This document shows positions 1 to 6,718 of a stretch of DNA of 10,101 nt, piece by piece. Numbering within the stretch: the first letter of the stretch is position 1; each line of letters opens with the position of its first letter. The stretch covers positions 1-10,101 of the forward strand of contig CALFMQ010000022.1 of assembly GCA_937879825.1 (NCBI GenBank), in the 5' to 3' direction. The position numbers were made by a program, and so were the translations under genes. Source of the DNA: an uncultured Phycisphaerales bacterium. GTDB lineage: Bacteria; Planctomycetota; Phycisphaerae; Phycisphaerales; UBA1924. The notes beneath the pieces were generated by a model that was not told where the DNA came from, searched no databases, and saw only the letters and a program-made list of their open reading frames with translations.

Positions 1-237
1 CAGATACGCACCCGCGTCCGCCAGCGCCGCAAAGCCAAGCGACGCATCCTCGCTCGACAAATCCGCAAGCACCGTCTCTAGAACCGCGTTAGCGAGCCAG
101 GTCGCGCGCGTCAGTTGAATCGTCTCACTCCGCGCCGCCGCAGCGTCCCGGAGCGTCACCATCGAAACCGGCGCCACCAGCCCCAGGATCACGATCGCCG
201 CGATCGCCTCGATCAATGAGAATCCGCGGCGAGTCAT
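1..237 (-). CDS. Prepilin-type pseudopilin, GspI/GspJ-like (partial, cut by left edge)
   Basis: The first 79 residues are visible; the C-terminus lies outside the window. The N-terminus is MTRRGFSLIEAIAAIVIL: a short basic leader, a prepilin peptidase site between Gly5 and Phe6, Glu at +5 (Glu10), and a hydrophobic helix (about 6-25). This is the class III signal of type IV pilins and type II secretion pseudopilins. After the helix, RATWLANAVLETVL resembles the conserved region of GspI/PulI ('A.W.A...LE'), so a minor pseudopilin of the I/J type is likely, but I cannot choose between I, J or a PilV/PilW-like protein. The ATG (235-237) overlaps the TGA of the upstream GspH-like gene (234-236) as ATGA, so translation is probably coupled. 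The identification as a prepilin is firm; the subtype is inference. Confidence 0.8.
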   Translation of the reverse strand, partial: MTRRGFSLIEAIAAIVILGLVAPVSMVTLRDAAAARSETIQLTRATWLANAVLETVLADLSSEDASLGFAALADAGAYL

Positions 238-755
238 TCGATCATCCCCGACACCATGCGCACGGTTACCGTCCCGCCCCCGGACACCGTGACCACGGCA
301 TCTTGCGTGAACGCGCCAACATACACGCCTCCGCCCGTCCGGTAGTGGGGGGCGCCCTCGTTCGAGAACCAGACCGTGTCGTACGACCCGCCGCCATCCA
401 GCACGACGCTCTCGATCGCGACACCCGCAAACATCGAGTCCACCGCCTCCCCGTGACCCTGCATCTTCATCGCACTGGGAGCGGCACCAGACGAGGCAAT
501 CTCCAGGCCCTCCGCCATCTGCGCATCGACATCAAACCGAACGCCGCTCGGCATCCCGGTCGTCATCGCGTGCGAACGAGCCATCATCAGCCGGCGCGCG
601 ACCTCGTCCCGGATGCCCGCCTTGCGGCTGCGATCCACCGTGTCCATCACAGGCGCCGCGGAGGTCGCGGCGATCGCGATCAGAATCAACACCGCGATCA
701 GCTCCACAAGCGTGAAGCCGCTTCGAAACCGCGATCTCAACTCTGATAGGTGCAT
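234..755 (-). CDS. gspH: GspH/FimT-like minor pseudopilin
   Basis: A 173-residue protein with a type IV prepilin signal. The basic leader ends at Gly13, cleavage is predicted before Phe14 (G|FTLVELIAVL), and Glu18 is the +5 glutamate needed for assembly. A hydrophobic helix covers about 14-33. After it come RKAGIRDEVARRLMMARSHA and a beta-rich C-terminal part, as in GspH/FimT pseudopilins, where the helix is followed by 'L...L..AR..A' and a globular beta domain. Length fits the family (about 150-190). The protein would be processed by a prepilin peptidase not encoded here and would sit in the pseudopilus tip complex. It starts at the ATG 753-755, preceded by GGGAGG at 5 bases. It is 85 bases downstream of the GspG-like gene and overlaps the next pseudopilin by 4 bases. 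GspH versus another minor pilin type is not certain. Confidence 0.82.
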   Translation of the reverse strand: MHLSELRSRFRSGFTLVELIAVLILIAIAATSAAPVMDTVDRSRKAGIRDEVARRLMMARSHAMTTGMPSGVRFDVDAQMAEGLEIASSGAAPSAMKMQGHGEAVDSMFAGVAIESVVLDGGGSYDTVWFSNEGAPHYRTGGGVYVGAFTQDAVVTVSGGGTVTVRMVSGMIE

Positions 756-760
756 CCAAA

Positions 761-766
761 CCTCCC
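761..766 (-). promoter_or_regulatory. Shine-Dalgarno of the GspH-like gene
   Basis: GGGAGG on the minus strand, 5 bases before the ATG at 753-755. It supports this start for the pseudopilin and shows that the gene has its own ribosome entry after the 85-base spacer. Confidence 0.6.
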
Positions 767-783
767 GGTGACGAAAGCCCGCC

Positions 784-808
784 CGGGGCGCCCCTCCAGA
801 GCGCCCCG
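784..808 (-). other. GC-rich hairpin between the GspG-like and GspH-like genes
   Basis: A perfect 8-bp stem (CGGGGCGC/GCGCCCCG) with a 9-base loop, in the 85-base spacer downstream of the GspG-like stop codon. On the minus strand the stem is followed by GGGCGGGCTTTCGT, with only three consecutive T, so it is not a classic intrinsic terminator. Inference: it may stabilise the 3' end of the upstream pseudopilin message or partly attenuate transcription, giving more major than minor pseudopilin, as hairpins behind major pilin genes often do. Confidence 0.5.
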
Positions 809-840
809 AGCGACTTCGTGCCGTTCGTGACCGTCACGCC

Positions 841-1320
841 TTACAGCTCATTGGCGGTCTTGAAACCACCCGAGCCGTCCGACACCTTGGTCTCGTCGTC
901 GCAGTTGGCGAAGAAGATCGCCACGGGCGGATCGGCCGAGTTATCGACGTAGTAGCGCCAGCCCGCAGCGGTGCCCGAAACGGTCCGCGCCGCCGCCTCG
1001 ACCGAAGTCGCCGCGATCACATTGCTCAGACCGTTGTACGGGTTCACCGGCATCTCATCCATGAGAACCGTGCCCGCCGTGGTCAGCTCGACGAGCGTCG
1101 GGTACGCGGTGGTGCCCTCGACGACCGAGTTCGAGAAGAAGTTCGCCATCGCGCTGCGAACGCCGCCGAGGCCGCCCTGCAGCGCCGAAGACTTCGCACG
1201 CGCCGAGTAATCAAAGTACTTCGGCAGCGCGACGCCCGAGAGCACCGCGAGCACAACAAGAACCGCGATCAGTTCGATCAGCGTGAACGCACGCTTCTTC
1301 GCATTCATCACACTAGACAT
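841..1320 (-). CDS. gspG: GspG-like major pseudopilin / type IV prepilin
   Basis: A 159-residue protein with leader MSSVMNAKKRA, then FTLIELIAVLVVLAVLSGVALP. The processing site is Ala11|Phe12, with Glu16 as +5 Glu and Pro33 near the usual +22 position. The -1 residue is alanine rather than the usual glycine. The C-terminal part carries MPVNPYNG, then GWRYYVD, matching the 'P.NP.NG ... GW.Y' pattern of GspG-like pseudopilins (recalled, not searched). The classic DPWG calcium loop of proteobacterial GspG is not seen. The role is the main subunit of the pseudopilus that pushes substrates through the secretin. An AAGGAG lies 6 bases before the ATG 1318-1320, which favours this start over Met5. 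It follows the GspF gene after 51 bases. The order ATPase, platform, major pseudopilin matches the gspE-F-G order of type II secretion. Confidence 0.85.
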   Translation of the reverse strand: MSSVMNAKKRAFTLIELIAVLVVLAVLSGVALPKYFDYSARAKSSALQGGLGGVRSAMANFFSNSVVEGTTAYPTLVELTTAGTVLMDEMPVNPYNGLSNVIAATSVEAAARTVSGTAAGWRYYVDNSADPPVAIFFANCDDETKVSDGSGGFKTANEL

Positions 1321-1326
1321 TGCTGA

Positions 1327-1332
1327 CTCCTT
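1327..1332 (-). promoter_or_regulatory. Strong Shine-Dalgarno of the GspG-like gene
   Basis: AAGGAG on the minus strand, 6 bases before the ATG 1318-1320. It decides between the two in-frame Met codons (residues 1 and 5). It fits the high translation expected for a major pseudopilin. Confidence 0.7.
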
Positions 1333-1371
1333 ACCTTGAAAACAGCCACAATCGGCACCGACAACAAACCA

Positions 1372-2580
1372 TCACTCCATGATCGTCACCATGTCCCACA
1401 TGGGCAGGAACACGGCGAGCGCAACAATCAGAACAACCATCGTCAGACCCGCGATCAGCACCGGCTCCAGCACCGTCGCGGTGCTCTTGGCCAGGTGCAT
1501 CGTCTCGCGTGTGTAGTACTTCGCGATGATCCGGCACATCCGCGGCAGATCACCCGACTCCTCGCCCGCGCGAATCAACTGCTTGGCGAACGCGGGCAGG
1601 TACCCGCACGAGCGCATCGCGTCGCCCAGCCGACCGCCCCGGCGCACTTCATCAAGCAGCATGCGCGAGTCCTTCAGAAGCAGCGGCCGACCGCTCGCCC
1701 GACCGCTCATCTCCAGCCCCTCGAGCAACCCGATCCCCGACGAAAGACCGATCCCCAATACGCCCGCGAACCGGCTCGTCGCCAGGCCGCACAGCACGCC
1801 ACGCAGGTGGGGAACCTTGTTGAGGAGGCCGTCGATGAACTCGCGCCCCTTGGGCCGCCCCCACACCGCCCGGATACCCAGCACCGCCATGACGATCGTC
1901 CCGAGATACAGCCACCAGTACGCACGCACCGAACCACCGAACCCGACCAGCAACTCGGTGAGAATCGGCAACTCCACGCCGCGCTGCTCGAAAAGTGTCG
2001 CGAACCGCGGAATCACGAAGGTCACCAGGAACATCACGGCCGTGAACAACGCCACCACCACGATGATCGGGTAGGTGATCGCGCCCTTGAGCGTCCGGCG
2101 TAACTCAAGCCCGCCCTCGACATCCTCGGCGAGGTGCGACAACACCGAAATCGTATTGCCCGAGGTCTCCGCCGCCCGCACCGTCTCCACATACACCGTC
2201 CCGAACACGCGCGAGTGCGACTCGAACGCCTCCGTGATCGACGAGCCAGACTGCACGCTCGTCGCCATCGCCATCGCGATCGCCTTGAGCCGCTCGTTCT
2301 CCTCCTGCTCCGCGATGCTCGTCAGGCACTCCACCACCGGGATCCGCGCCTCGAGCAGCACGCTCAACTGGTAGGTGAAGTTCGCGATCGACGCCGGATT
2401 CACACGCCCGCGGCCCGTCCGCTTGGAACGACCCGAGACCGCCGCCCGAATCCGCGTCGGAGTCAGACCCTGCGCCGCGACCCTGCGATACGCATCGCGC
2501 TCGTCCGAAGCGCGAATCTCCCCGCGCTGCGGCGCGCCGCGCTGATCAAGCGCCCAGTACTGGAAGCTCATCTGGCTCAT
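1372..2580 (-). CDS. gspF: Type II secretion inner-membrane platform protein GspF/PilC
   Basis: A 402-residue protein, the normal length for GspF/PilC (about 400). It has two T2SSF repeats. The first has the cytoplasmic helical part at about 65-165 with the RAAETSGN signature (135-142) and GAITYP (166-171). The second runs from about 265 to 395 with the better conserved RAGEESGDL (337-345) and LEPVLI (371-376). Membrane helices are visible at about 171-190, 220-238 and 372-393. This is the polytopic core that contacts the ATPase and transmits its rotation or strokes to pseudopilin insertion. It is translationally coupled to GspE: its ATG (2578-2580) overlaps the GspE TGA (2577-2579), with GAGG 8 bases before the ATG. 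A PilC of a type IV pilus would look the same; the neighbouring GspG-type pseudopilin favours a type II secretion-like assignment. Confidence 0.94.
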   Translation of the reverse strand: MSQMSFQYWALDQRGAPQRGEIRASDERDAYRRVAAQGLTPTRIRAAVSGRSKRTGRGRVNPASIANFTYQLSVLLEARIPVVECLTSIAEQEENERLKAIAMAMATSVQSGSSITEAFESHSRVFGTVYVETVRAAETSGNTISVLSHLAEDVEGGLELRRTLKGAITYPIIVVVALFTAVMFLVTFVIPRFATLFEQRGVELPILTELLVGFGGSVRAYWWLYLGTIVMAVLGIRAVWGRPKGREFIDGLLNKVPHLRGVLCGLATSRFAGVLGIGLSSGIGLLEGLEMSGRASGRPLLLKDSRMLLDEVRRGGRLGDAMRSCGYLPAFAKQLIRAGEESGDLPRMCRIIAKYYTRETMHLAKSTATVLEPVLIAGLTMVVLIVALAVFLPMWDMVTIME

Positions 2581-4265
2581 GCGCTCAACCTCAGCGTCTC
2601 ATCCCCGTCGAGATCGACCGACGCCACCGCCTTCGACACCTCCTCAAGCGTCGTCAGGCCGCGCCGCGCCTTCTCCAGCCCGTCCATCCACATCGGGCGC
2701 ATCCCGTTCGCTTCCCCCACCCGCGCCAGTTCCTGAGTCGAGGCGCCGCGCTCGATCGCAGCGCACACACTCGAATCGAGCGTCAACATCTCGTACACCC
2801 CGATGCGCCCGCGGAACCCCGAACCCCCGCACCGCGCGCAGCCCTTGCCCTCCACCCATTGCCCGTCGTCCGCCCGCACACCGAACCGCCCCAGCATCCG
2901 CGCGTCCTGCTTCGCCGGCCGCGCACAGTCCGCGCACACTCGACGCACCAGCCGCTGCGCGATCACGCCGAGCACCGCGGAGTTCACGACAAACGCCGGC
3001 ACGCCCAGGTCCTTCAGCCGCGCGATCGCCCCCGATGCGTCGTTCGTGTGCAGGGTCGACAACACCATGTGGCCCGTTAGCGCCGCCTGCAGCGCAATCA
3101 TCGCCGTTTCCTGGTCGCGGATCTCGCCCACCAGCACAACATCCGGGTCCTGCCGCAGAATCGACCGCAGCGCGTTCGCGAAGGTCATCCCGATCTCCGC
3201 GTTCGCCTGCACCTGACGCACGCCGTGCATCCGGATCTCAACCGGATCCTCGATCGTGATAATGTTCCGGTCGGGCGTGTTCAGCCGCTTGATCGCCGTG
3301 TACAAAGTGCTCGTCTTGCCGGAGCCCGTCGGCCCGGTCACGAGAAGCATCCCGTAGGGACGATCGATCAACACCTCGATCCGCTTCGACAGGTCCTCCG
3401 ACATCCCCAGTTCAGCAAAGTCGAGAATCTCAGAGTGCGGCCGCAAGAGCCGCATCACAACGTTCTCGCCGCACACCGTCGGGAGCGTGCTCAATCGCAC
3501 ATCGACCTGCGAACTGCCGCGCTCAAACCGGAACTTCCCGTCCTGCGGCCGCCTGGTCTGCGTCAAATCCAGCCCCGCCATCACCTTGAGCCGCTGCACC
3601 ACACCCGCGTGCGCGCTCATCGATGGCCCCTGCCGATCCTGCAGCTCGCCGTCGATCCGGTACCGGACCTGCAGCTCGCGCTCCGTCGGGCTGATGTGCA
3701 CATCGCTCGCGCTCTGCGTCACGGCGTCCATCAGAATCTGATTCACCGCCGCGACAATCGGCTCATCGCCCGTCGTCAACTCGTCATGGGTCACACGTGC
3801 GCGGCTGTCCTCCTCGCTGTCGCGGTTCGCAACGAGCGAGTACGCCTTGCGGATAAGCGATCCCAGCGCCTCCCGCTCGCACAACACCGTGTCCAGCTCA
3901 ACCTTCAGGATCTGACGCAACTGGTCGATCGCCCGCAGGTTCATCGGGTCCAGCATGCCCACCGTGATCACGCCGTCCATAACGAACAACGGGAACACCT
4001 GGTGCTTCTCCGCCACGCCGCGCGGCATCATCGAAGCATTCTGGATGTCAATATCAAAGTGCTCAAGATCAACAAACGGGCACTCGCTGAGCACCGACCG
4101 CGCCAGCGCGATCTGCTTCGTGCTCACCACGCCGTCCTCGACGAGCGTCTCCTCCAGACTCCGGCCCGCCTCGCGGGCGCGCACCGCCGACGCCCGCGCC
4201 GCATCCTCGCCGGCGACGCCCTCCTCAACAAGGCAACGAATCAGCAGATCGTCGCTCCCGATCAT
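2577..4265 (-). CDS. gspE: Secretion/pilus assembly ATPase GspE/PilB
   Basis: A 562-residue hexameric traffic ATPase that powers pseudopilus assembly at the inner membrane. The N-terminal region (about 36-145) resembles T2SSE_N/MshEN: RSLEETLVEDGVVSTKQIAL (35-54), then PFVDL (63-67) and a second half with VGMLDPMN (102-109). The catalytic domain has SASDVHI (185-191), Walker A GPTGSGKT (311-318), the Asp box ITIEDPVE (336-343), Walker B DPDVVLVGEIRD (373-384, Glu381 as catalytic base) and the His box STLHTNDA (403-410). A CxxC pair (C444/C447 and C476/C479) forms the zinc-binding C-terminal element typical of GspE and PilB. All key residues are intact. It starts at ATG 4263-4265 behind an AGGAGG placed inside the end of the PilZ gene, and overlaps both neighbours by 4 bases. 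GspE versus PilB cannot be settled from sequence alone. Confidence 0.95.
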   Translation of the reverse strand: MIGSDDLLIRCLVEEGVAGEDAARASAVRAREAGRSLEETLVEDGVVSTKQIALARSVLSECPFVDLEHFDIDIQNASMMPRGVAEKHQVFPLFVMDGVITVGMLDPMNLRAIDQLRQILKVELDTVLCEREALGSLIRKAYSLVANRDSEEDSRARVTHDELTTGDEPIVAAVNQILMDAVTQSASDVHISPTERELQVRYRIDGELQDRQGPSMSAHAGVVQRLKVMAGLDLTQTRRPQDGKFRFERGSSQVDVRLSTLPTVCGENVVMRLLRPHSEILDFAELGMSEDLSKRIEVLIDRPYGMLLVTGPTGSGKTSTLYTAIKRLNTPDRNIITIEDPVEIRMHGVRQVQANAEIGMTFANALRSILRQDPDVVLVGEIRDQETAMIALQAALTGHMVLSTLHTNDASGAIARLKDLGVPAFVVNSAVLGVIAQRLVRRVCADCARPAKQDARMLGRFGVRADDGQWVEGKGCARCGGSGFRGRIGVYEMLTLDSSVCAAIERGASTQELARVGEANGMRPMWMDGLEKARRGLTTLEEVSKAVASVDLDGDETLRLSA

Positions 4266-4669
4266 GCGGCATCCTCCTGCACCGATCCGAGATGCCGGAG
4301 CAACGCCGCGACCGAAGTCATCGCCGCCGCCGATCGATCGACGAACGCCGTGCCGAGCGAATAGCGACCCTCGCCGCCCGTCATCTCAGCGCGCTGCACG
4401 CGGATATCCGTCGCCAGCAGGGGCTCGCCTTCCTTGGCCCCCATGACCTTGAGGTGCAGAATCGACCGCCGCGGAAAGAACACACCGCAATCGATCCGCA
4501 ACCCGCCCTCGCTCGCATCCAGAACGAACGCGCGGACCCACCCCTCCGCGCCCGATGAGCCGGTCAGCCGCACCTGCGAAGAGCACGCGCCGGAAACGCG
4601 AAGAAGCGCCTCCAGCCGAATCTCGCGGCGAGAATGCCGCCGTACTGTCAATCCGCTCTGCTGATTCAT
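4262..4669 (-). CDS. PilZ-domain (c-di-GMP-binding) protein
   Basis: A small protein, 135 residues from the chosen ATG (4667-4669). It shows the two PilZ ligand motifs. An arginine cluster VRRHSRREIR supplies RxxxR (Arg10/11 with Arg14/15), and about 40 residues on comes DASEGG (Asp51, Ser53, Gly56), matching the (D/N)xSxxG motif. Beta-strand-like stretches follow (SILHLKVMG, ATDIRVQRAEM, SLGTAFVD). The family binds c-di-GMP and acts as a stand-alone receptor or partner protein. Its stop overlaps the gspE start (ATGA), so it is the first gene of the secretion operon and likely tunes the ATPase or its expression. The start is uncertain: an ATG at 4696 and a GTG at 4768 are in frame, and none has a clear ribosome site. 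The residues before Met4669 look unlike PilZ sequence, so I prefer the short form. Domain identification is good; the role is inference. Confidence 0.75.
   Translation of the reverse strand: MNQQSGLTVRRHSRREIRLEALLRVSGACSSQVRLTGSSGAEGWVRAFVLDASEGGLRIDCGVFFPRRSILHLKVMGAKEGEPLLATDIRVQRAEMTGGEGRYSLGTAFVDRSAAAMTSVAALLRHLGSVQEDAA
4273..4278 (-). promoter_or_regulatory. Shine-Dalgarno of gspE inside the PilZ gene
   Basis: A full AGGAGG on the minus strand, 7 bases before the gspE ATG 4263-4265. It fixes the start at MIGSDD and lies within the last codons of the PilZ-domain gene, so the two genes are translationally linked. Confidence 0.7.
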
Positions 4670-4722
4670 AGACGAGAAACCAGACCCCCGGTCCATGGGA
4701 GGGAAATAAGTCCAGTTCCATC

Positions 4723-4739
4723 GATCGGACCGCCCGATC
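4723..4739. repeat. Short inverted repeat, operator candidate
   Basis: GATCGG-ACCGC-CCGATC is a perfect 6-bp dyad with a 5-base spacer, 54 bases upstream of the chosen PilZ start. It could be a protein-binding site, but dyads rich in GATC are frequent in this DNA, so the call is weak. If the PilZ gene actually starts at 4768 the dyad is inside coding sequence. Confidence 0.2.
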
Positions 4740-4921
4740 CCCGGGTTTACCCCTCCATTCGGAATCACGCCCGCTTATCGATCCCGCCGACCGGCAACCC
4801 CCGACCCCGGTTCCGGTATTCTTCCGTTGTGGGCCCCTCCCACCCCGAAGTTATCGGTCTACCCACCTTCAGGGGGGGCAGAGCCGGTCCAGGAAAATCG
4901 TTCATCCGCGCAATCCATTTC

Positions 4922-4926
4922 AGGAG
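4922..4926 (+). promoter_or_regulatory. Shine-Dalgarno of the first M16 gene
   Basis: AGGAG, 5 bases before the ATG 4932-4934. It fixes the start at MRHRLL, which gives a proper signal peptide, and rules out the in-frame extension back to 4827. Confidence 0.7.
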
Positions 4927-4931
4927 CCACC

Positions 4932-6695
4932 ATGAGGCACCGTCTGCTCGCCTGCATCGCCATCGTCGCCGCCGCCGTCTCGACGGCACGCGCCCAACAG
5001 GTCCAGCCCGAGATCTTCACGCTCGACAACGGCATGAAGTTCCTCCTCTACCCCCGCACCGAGCAGCCCAACATCATCGCCGCCGGGTGGGTCGCCAAGG
5101 TCGGCTCCGCCAATGAGCGCCCCGGCATCACCGGCATCTCGCACTTCTTCGAACACATGATGTTCAAGGGCACCAACACCATCGGCACCAGCGACGCCGC
5201 CCGCGATGCGCAGTTCCGCTCCGAGCAGGACCGCCTCCGCCGCGAACTCCTCACCCTCCAGCTCACCGAGCAGTACAAGCGCTACAAGGACGGCGAGATC
5301 CAGGACCCCTGGGACCCCGCGCAGGACACCGAGCAGATGCGCGCCATCCGCACCCAACTCGATCAGTCCATCCAGGCCGAGCGCGATGTCACCGTCAAGA
5401 ACGAGTTCGACCGCGTCTACACCTCCGAGGGCGCCTCGGGGATGAACGCCTTCACAAACAACGACATGACCTTCTACTTCATCAATGTCCCCTCCAATAA
5501 ACTCGAACTCTGGGCGTGGATGGAGTCCGACCGCCTTTACGACTCCGTCTTCCGCGAGTTCTACGCCGAGCGCGATGTCGTCCATGAAGAGCGCCGCATG
5601 CGCACCGAGTCAACCCCCACCGGCATCTTCCAGGAACAGTTCGAGTCCATGTTCTGGATGAGCCACCCCTACAACTGGCCCGTCATCGGCTGGCCCTCAG
5701 ACCTCAACTCCTACACCATGGAGGACGCCCAGAACTACTTCGACACCTATTACCGCCCCAACAACATCGTGGGCGTTATCGTCGGCGACTTCGATCCCGC
5801 GCAAGCCAAGTCGCTCATCAACACCTACTTCGGCCGCCTCGAACGCGGCCCCGAGCCCCCCAAGGTCGTCACCCTCGAGCACAAGCAGCAGGCCGAAATG
5901 CGCATGAACGCCGAGTGCGACTGCCAGCCCCAGGTCGAAGTCCGCTACCACACCGTCCCCTTCGGCCACGCCGACGAGGCCGCCCTCACCGTCATGTCTG
6001 AACTGCTCAACGGCCGCACCGGCCGCCTCTACAAGAACCTCGTCGAGGGCAAGGAGATCGCCTCCTCCGCCTTCGCGCAGAACAACAACATGAAGTACGC
6101 CGGCTATTTCGCCTTCTCCGCCGAGACCAAGGGCGACGCCGCCCCCATCGACCTTGAACGCGCCTGGTACGAGGAACTCAAGAAACTCCAGACAGAACTC
6201 GTCTCCGACCGCGAACTCCAGAAGGTCAAGAACCAGTCCGCGGCCGATGTCTACCGCTCCCTCCAGAACAACTTCTTCATCATGCTCCAGCTCGGCTACT
6301 ACGAAGCGCAGGGCGGCTGGGAATACATCAACAACATGCCGCGCGCCATCCAGGCCGTCACCGCCGACGATGTCCAGCGCGTCGCCAACGCGTACTTCTC
6401 CGAGACCAACCGCGCCGTCGCCACCTTCAACCGCAAGGCCGGCTCCACCGAGGACCCCGACTTCGCAGCAATGAAGGCCGCACTCCCCGCCGAGATGGCC
6501 GCCATGGCCCCCATGATCAAGCAGCAGATCGAGAGCCAGCTCGCCAGCGCGACCCTCGATGAACTCATGCAGGCCCAGGCCGAAACCCAGGCGCAGATGG
6601 CCCAGATGCCCGCCGAGATGAAGCCCGTCATGGAGTTCGCACTCAAGAAGATCGCCAAGCGAATCGCAGAACTCAAGGCCGCCGAGAACAACTGA
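4932..6695 (+). CDS. Secreted M16 zinc peptidase, catalytic subunit
   Basis: A 587-residue exported protein. The signal peptide is MRHRLLACIAIVAAAVSTARA, with cleavage predicted after Ala21. The inverted zinc motif HxxEH is HFFEH (His71, Glu74, His75), followed by MMFKGT. The third ligand is expected within ERDVVHEE (213-220), as in M16 peptidases. The family feature MNAFTNNDMTFY is at 171-182, and the C-terminal lobe begins near 268 (NYFDTYYRPNNIVGVIVGDF). Between the zinc motif and MNAFT there is an extra charged, helical stretch of about 65 residues (around 89-155). In the C-lobe, the place where self-sufficient or regulatory M16 proteins have Arg...Tyr reads LVEGKEIAS, so both residues are missing (Val371, Ser378). 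The tail (about 530-587) is rich in Gln, Met and Ala. It most likely works in the periplasm with the adjacent M16 protein. The substrate is unknown. Confidence 0.92.
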   Translation: MRHRLLACIAIVAAAVSTARAQQVQPEIFTLDNGMKFLLYPRTEQPNIIAAGWVAKVGSANERPGITGISHFFEHMMFKGTNTIGTSDAARDAQFRSEQDRLRRELLTLQLTEQYKRYKDGEIQDPWDPAQDTEQMRAIRTQLDQSIQAERDVTVKNEFDRVYTSEGASGMNAFTNNDMTFYFINVPSNKLELWAWMESDRLYDSVFREFYAERDVVHEERRMRTESTPTGIFQEQFESMFWMSHPYNWPVIGWPSDLNSYTMEDAQNYFDTYYRPNNIVGVIVGDFDPAQAKSLINTYFGRLERGPEPPKVVTLEHKQQAEMRMNAECDCQPQVEVRYHTVPFGHADEAALTVMSELLNGRTGRLYKNLVEGKEIASSAFAQNNNMKYAGYFAFSAETKGDAAPIDLERAWYEELKKLQTELVSDRELQKVKNQSAADVYRSLQNNFFIMLQLGYYEAQGGWEYINNMPRAIQAVTADDVQRVANAYFSETNRAVATFNRKAGSTEDPDFAAMKAALPAEMAAMAPMIKQQIESQLASATLDELMQAQAETQAQMAQMPAEMKPVMEFALKKIAKRIAELKAAENN

Positions 6696-6704
6696 TCCAT
6701 CCAC

Positions 6705-6710
6705 AAGGAG
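6705..6710 (+). promoter_or_regulatory. Shine-Dalgarno of the second M16 gene
   Basis: AAGGAG in the 23-base gap between the two M16 genes, 8 bases before the ATG at 6719. It allows strong independent initiation, consistent with making the two subunits in similar amounts. Confidence 0.7.
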
Positions 6711-6718
6711 AACCGACC

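Larger units (their letters stand above)
4670..4931. promoter_or_regulatory. Intergenic spacer between divergent operons
   Basis: This 262-base stretch separates the minus-strand PilZ/gsp operon from the plus-strand M16 peptidase operon, so promoters for both are expected here or just beyond. I see a TATTCT at 4817-4822 that could be a -10 box for the peptidase operon, but no convincing -35 at proper spacing. The open frames that extend into this region from either side read like translated non-coding DNA. No RNA gene is apparent. Confidence 0.4.

Noticed and set aside
784..808. Intrinsic terminator after the GspG-like gene
   Set aside because: The stem is good but is followed by G/C-rich sequence and only three T, and the downstream pseudopilins need transcription from the same operon. 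I list it as a hairpin only.
1336..4364. Long plus-strand open frames opposite gspE and gspF (1336-2103, 3225-4364 and others)
   Set aside because: They are Arg/His/Pro-rich shadows of well-supported minus-strand genes and resemble no protein family.
4670..4768. Longer PilZ protein starting at the GTG 4768 or ATG 4696
   Set aside because: The extra residues are unlike PilZ sequence and neither start has a ribosome site. I kept the ATG at 4669, although it also lacks one, so this is a preference and not proof.
4827..4931. In-frame N-terminal extension of the first M16 gene back to 4827
   Set aside because: The extension has no signal-peptide character and no ribosome site, while the ATG at 4932 has AGGAG at 5 bases and begins a clean signal peptide.
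4944..4957. Lipobox-like LLAC near the start of the first M16 protein (Cys8)
   Set aside because: The Cys comes after only seven residues and before the hydrophobic core, so it cannot be a normal lipoprotein signal. Cleavage after Ala21 fits better.
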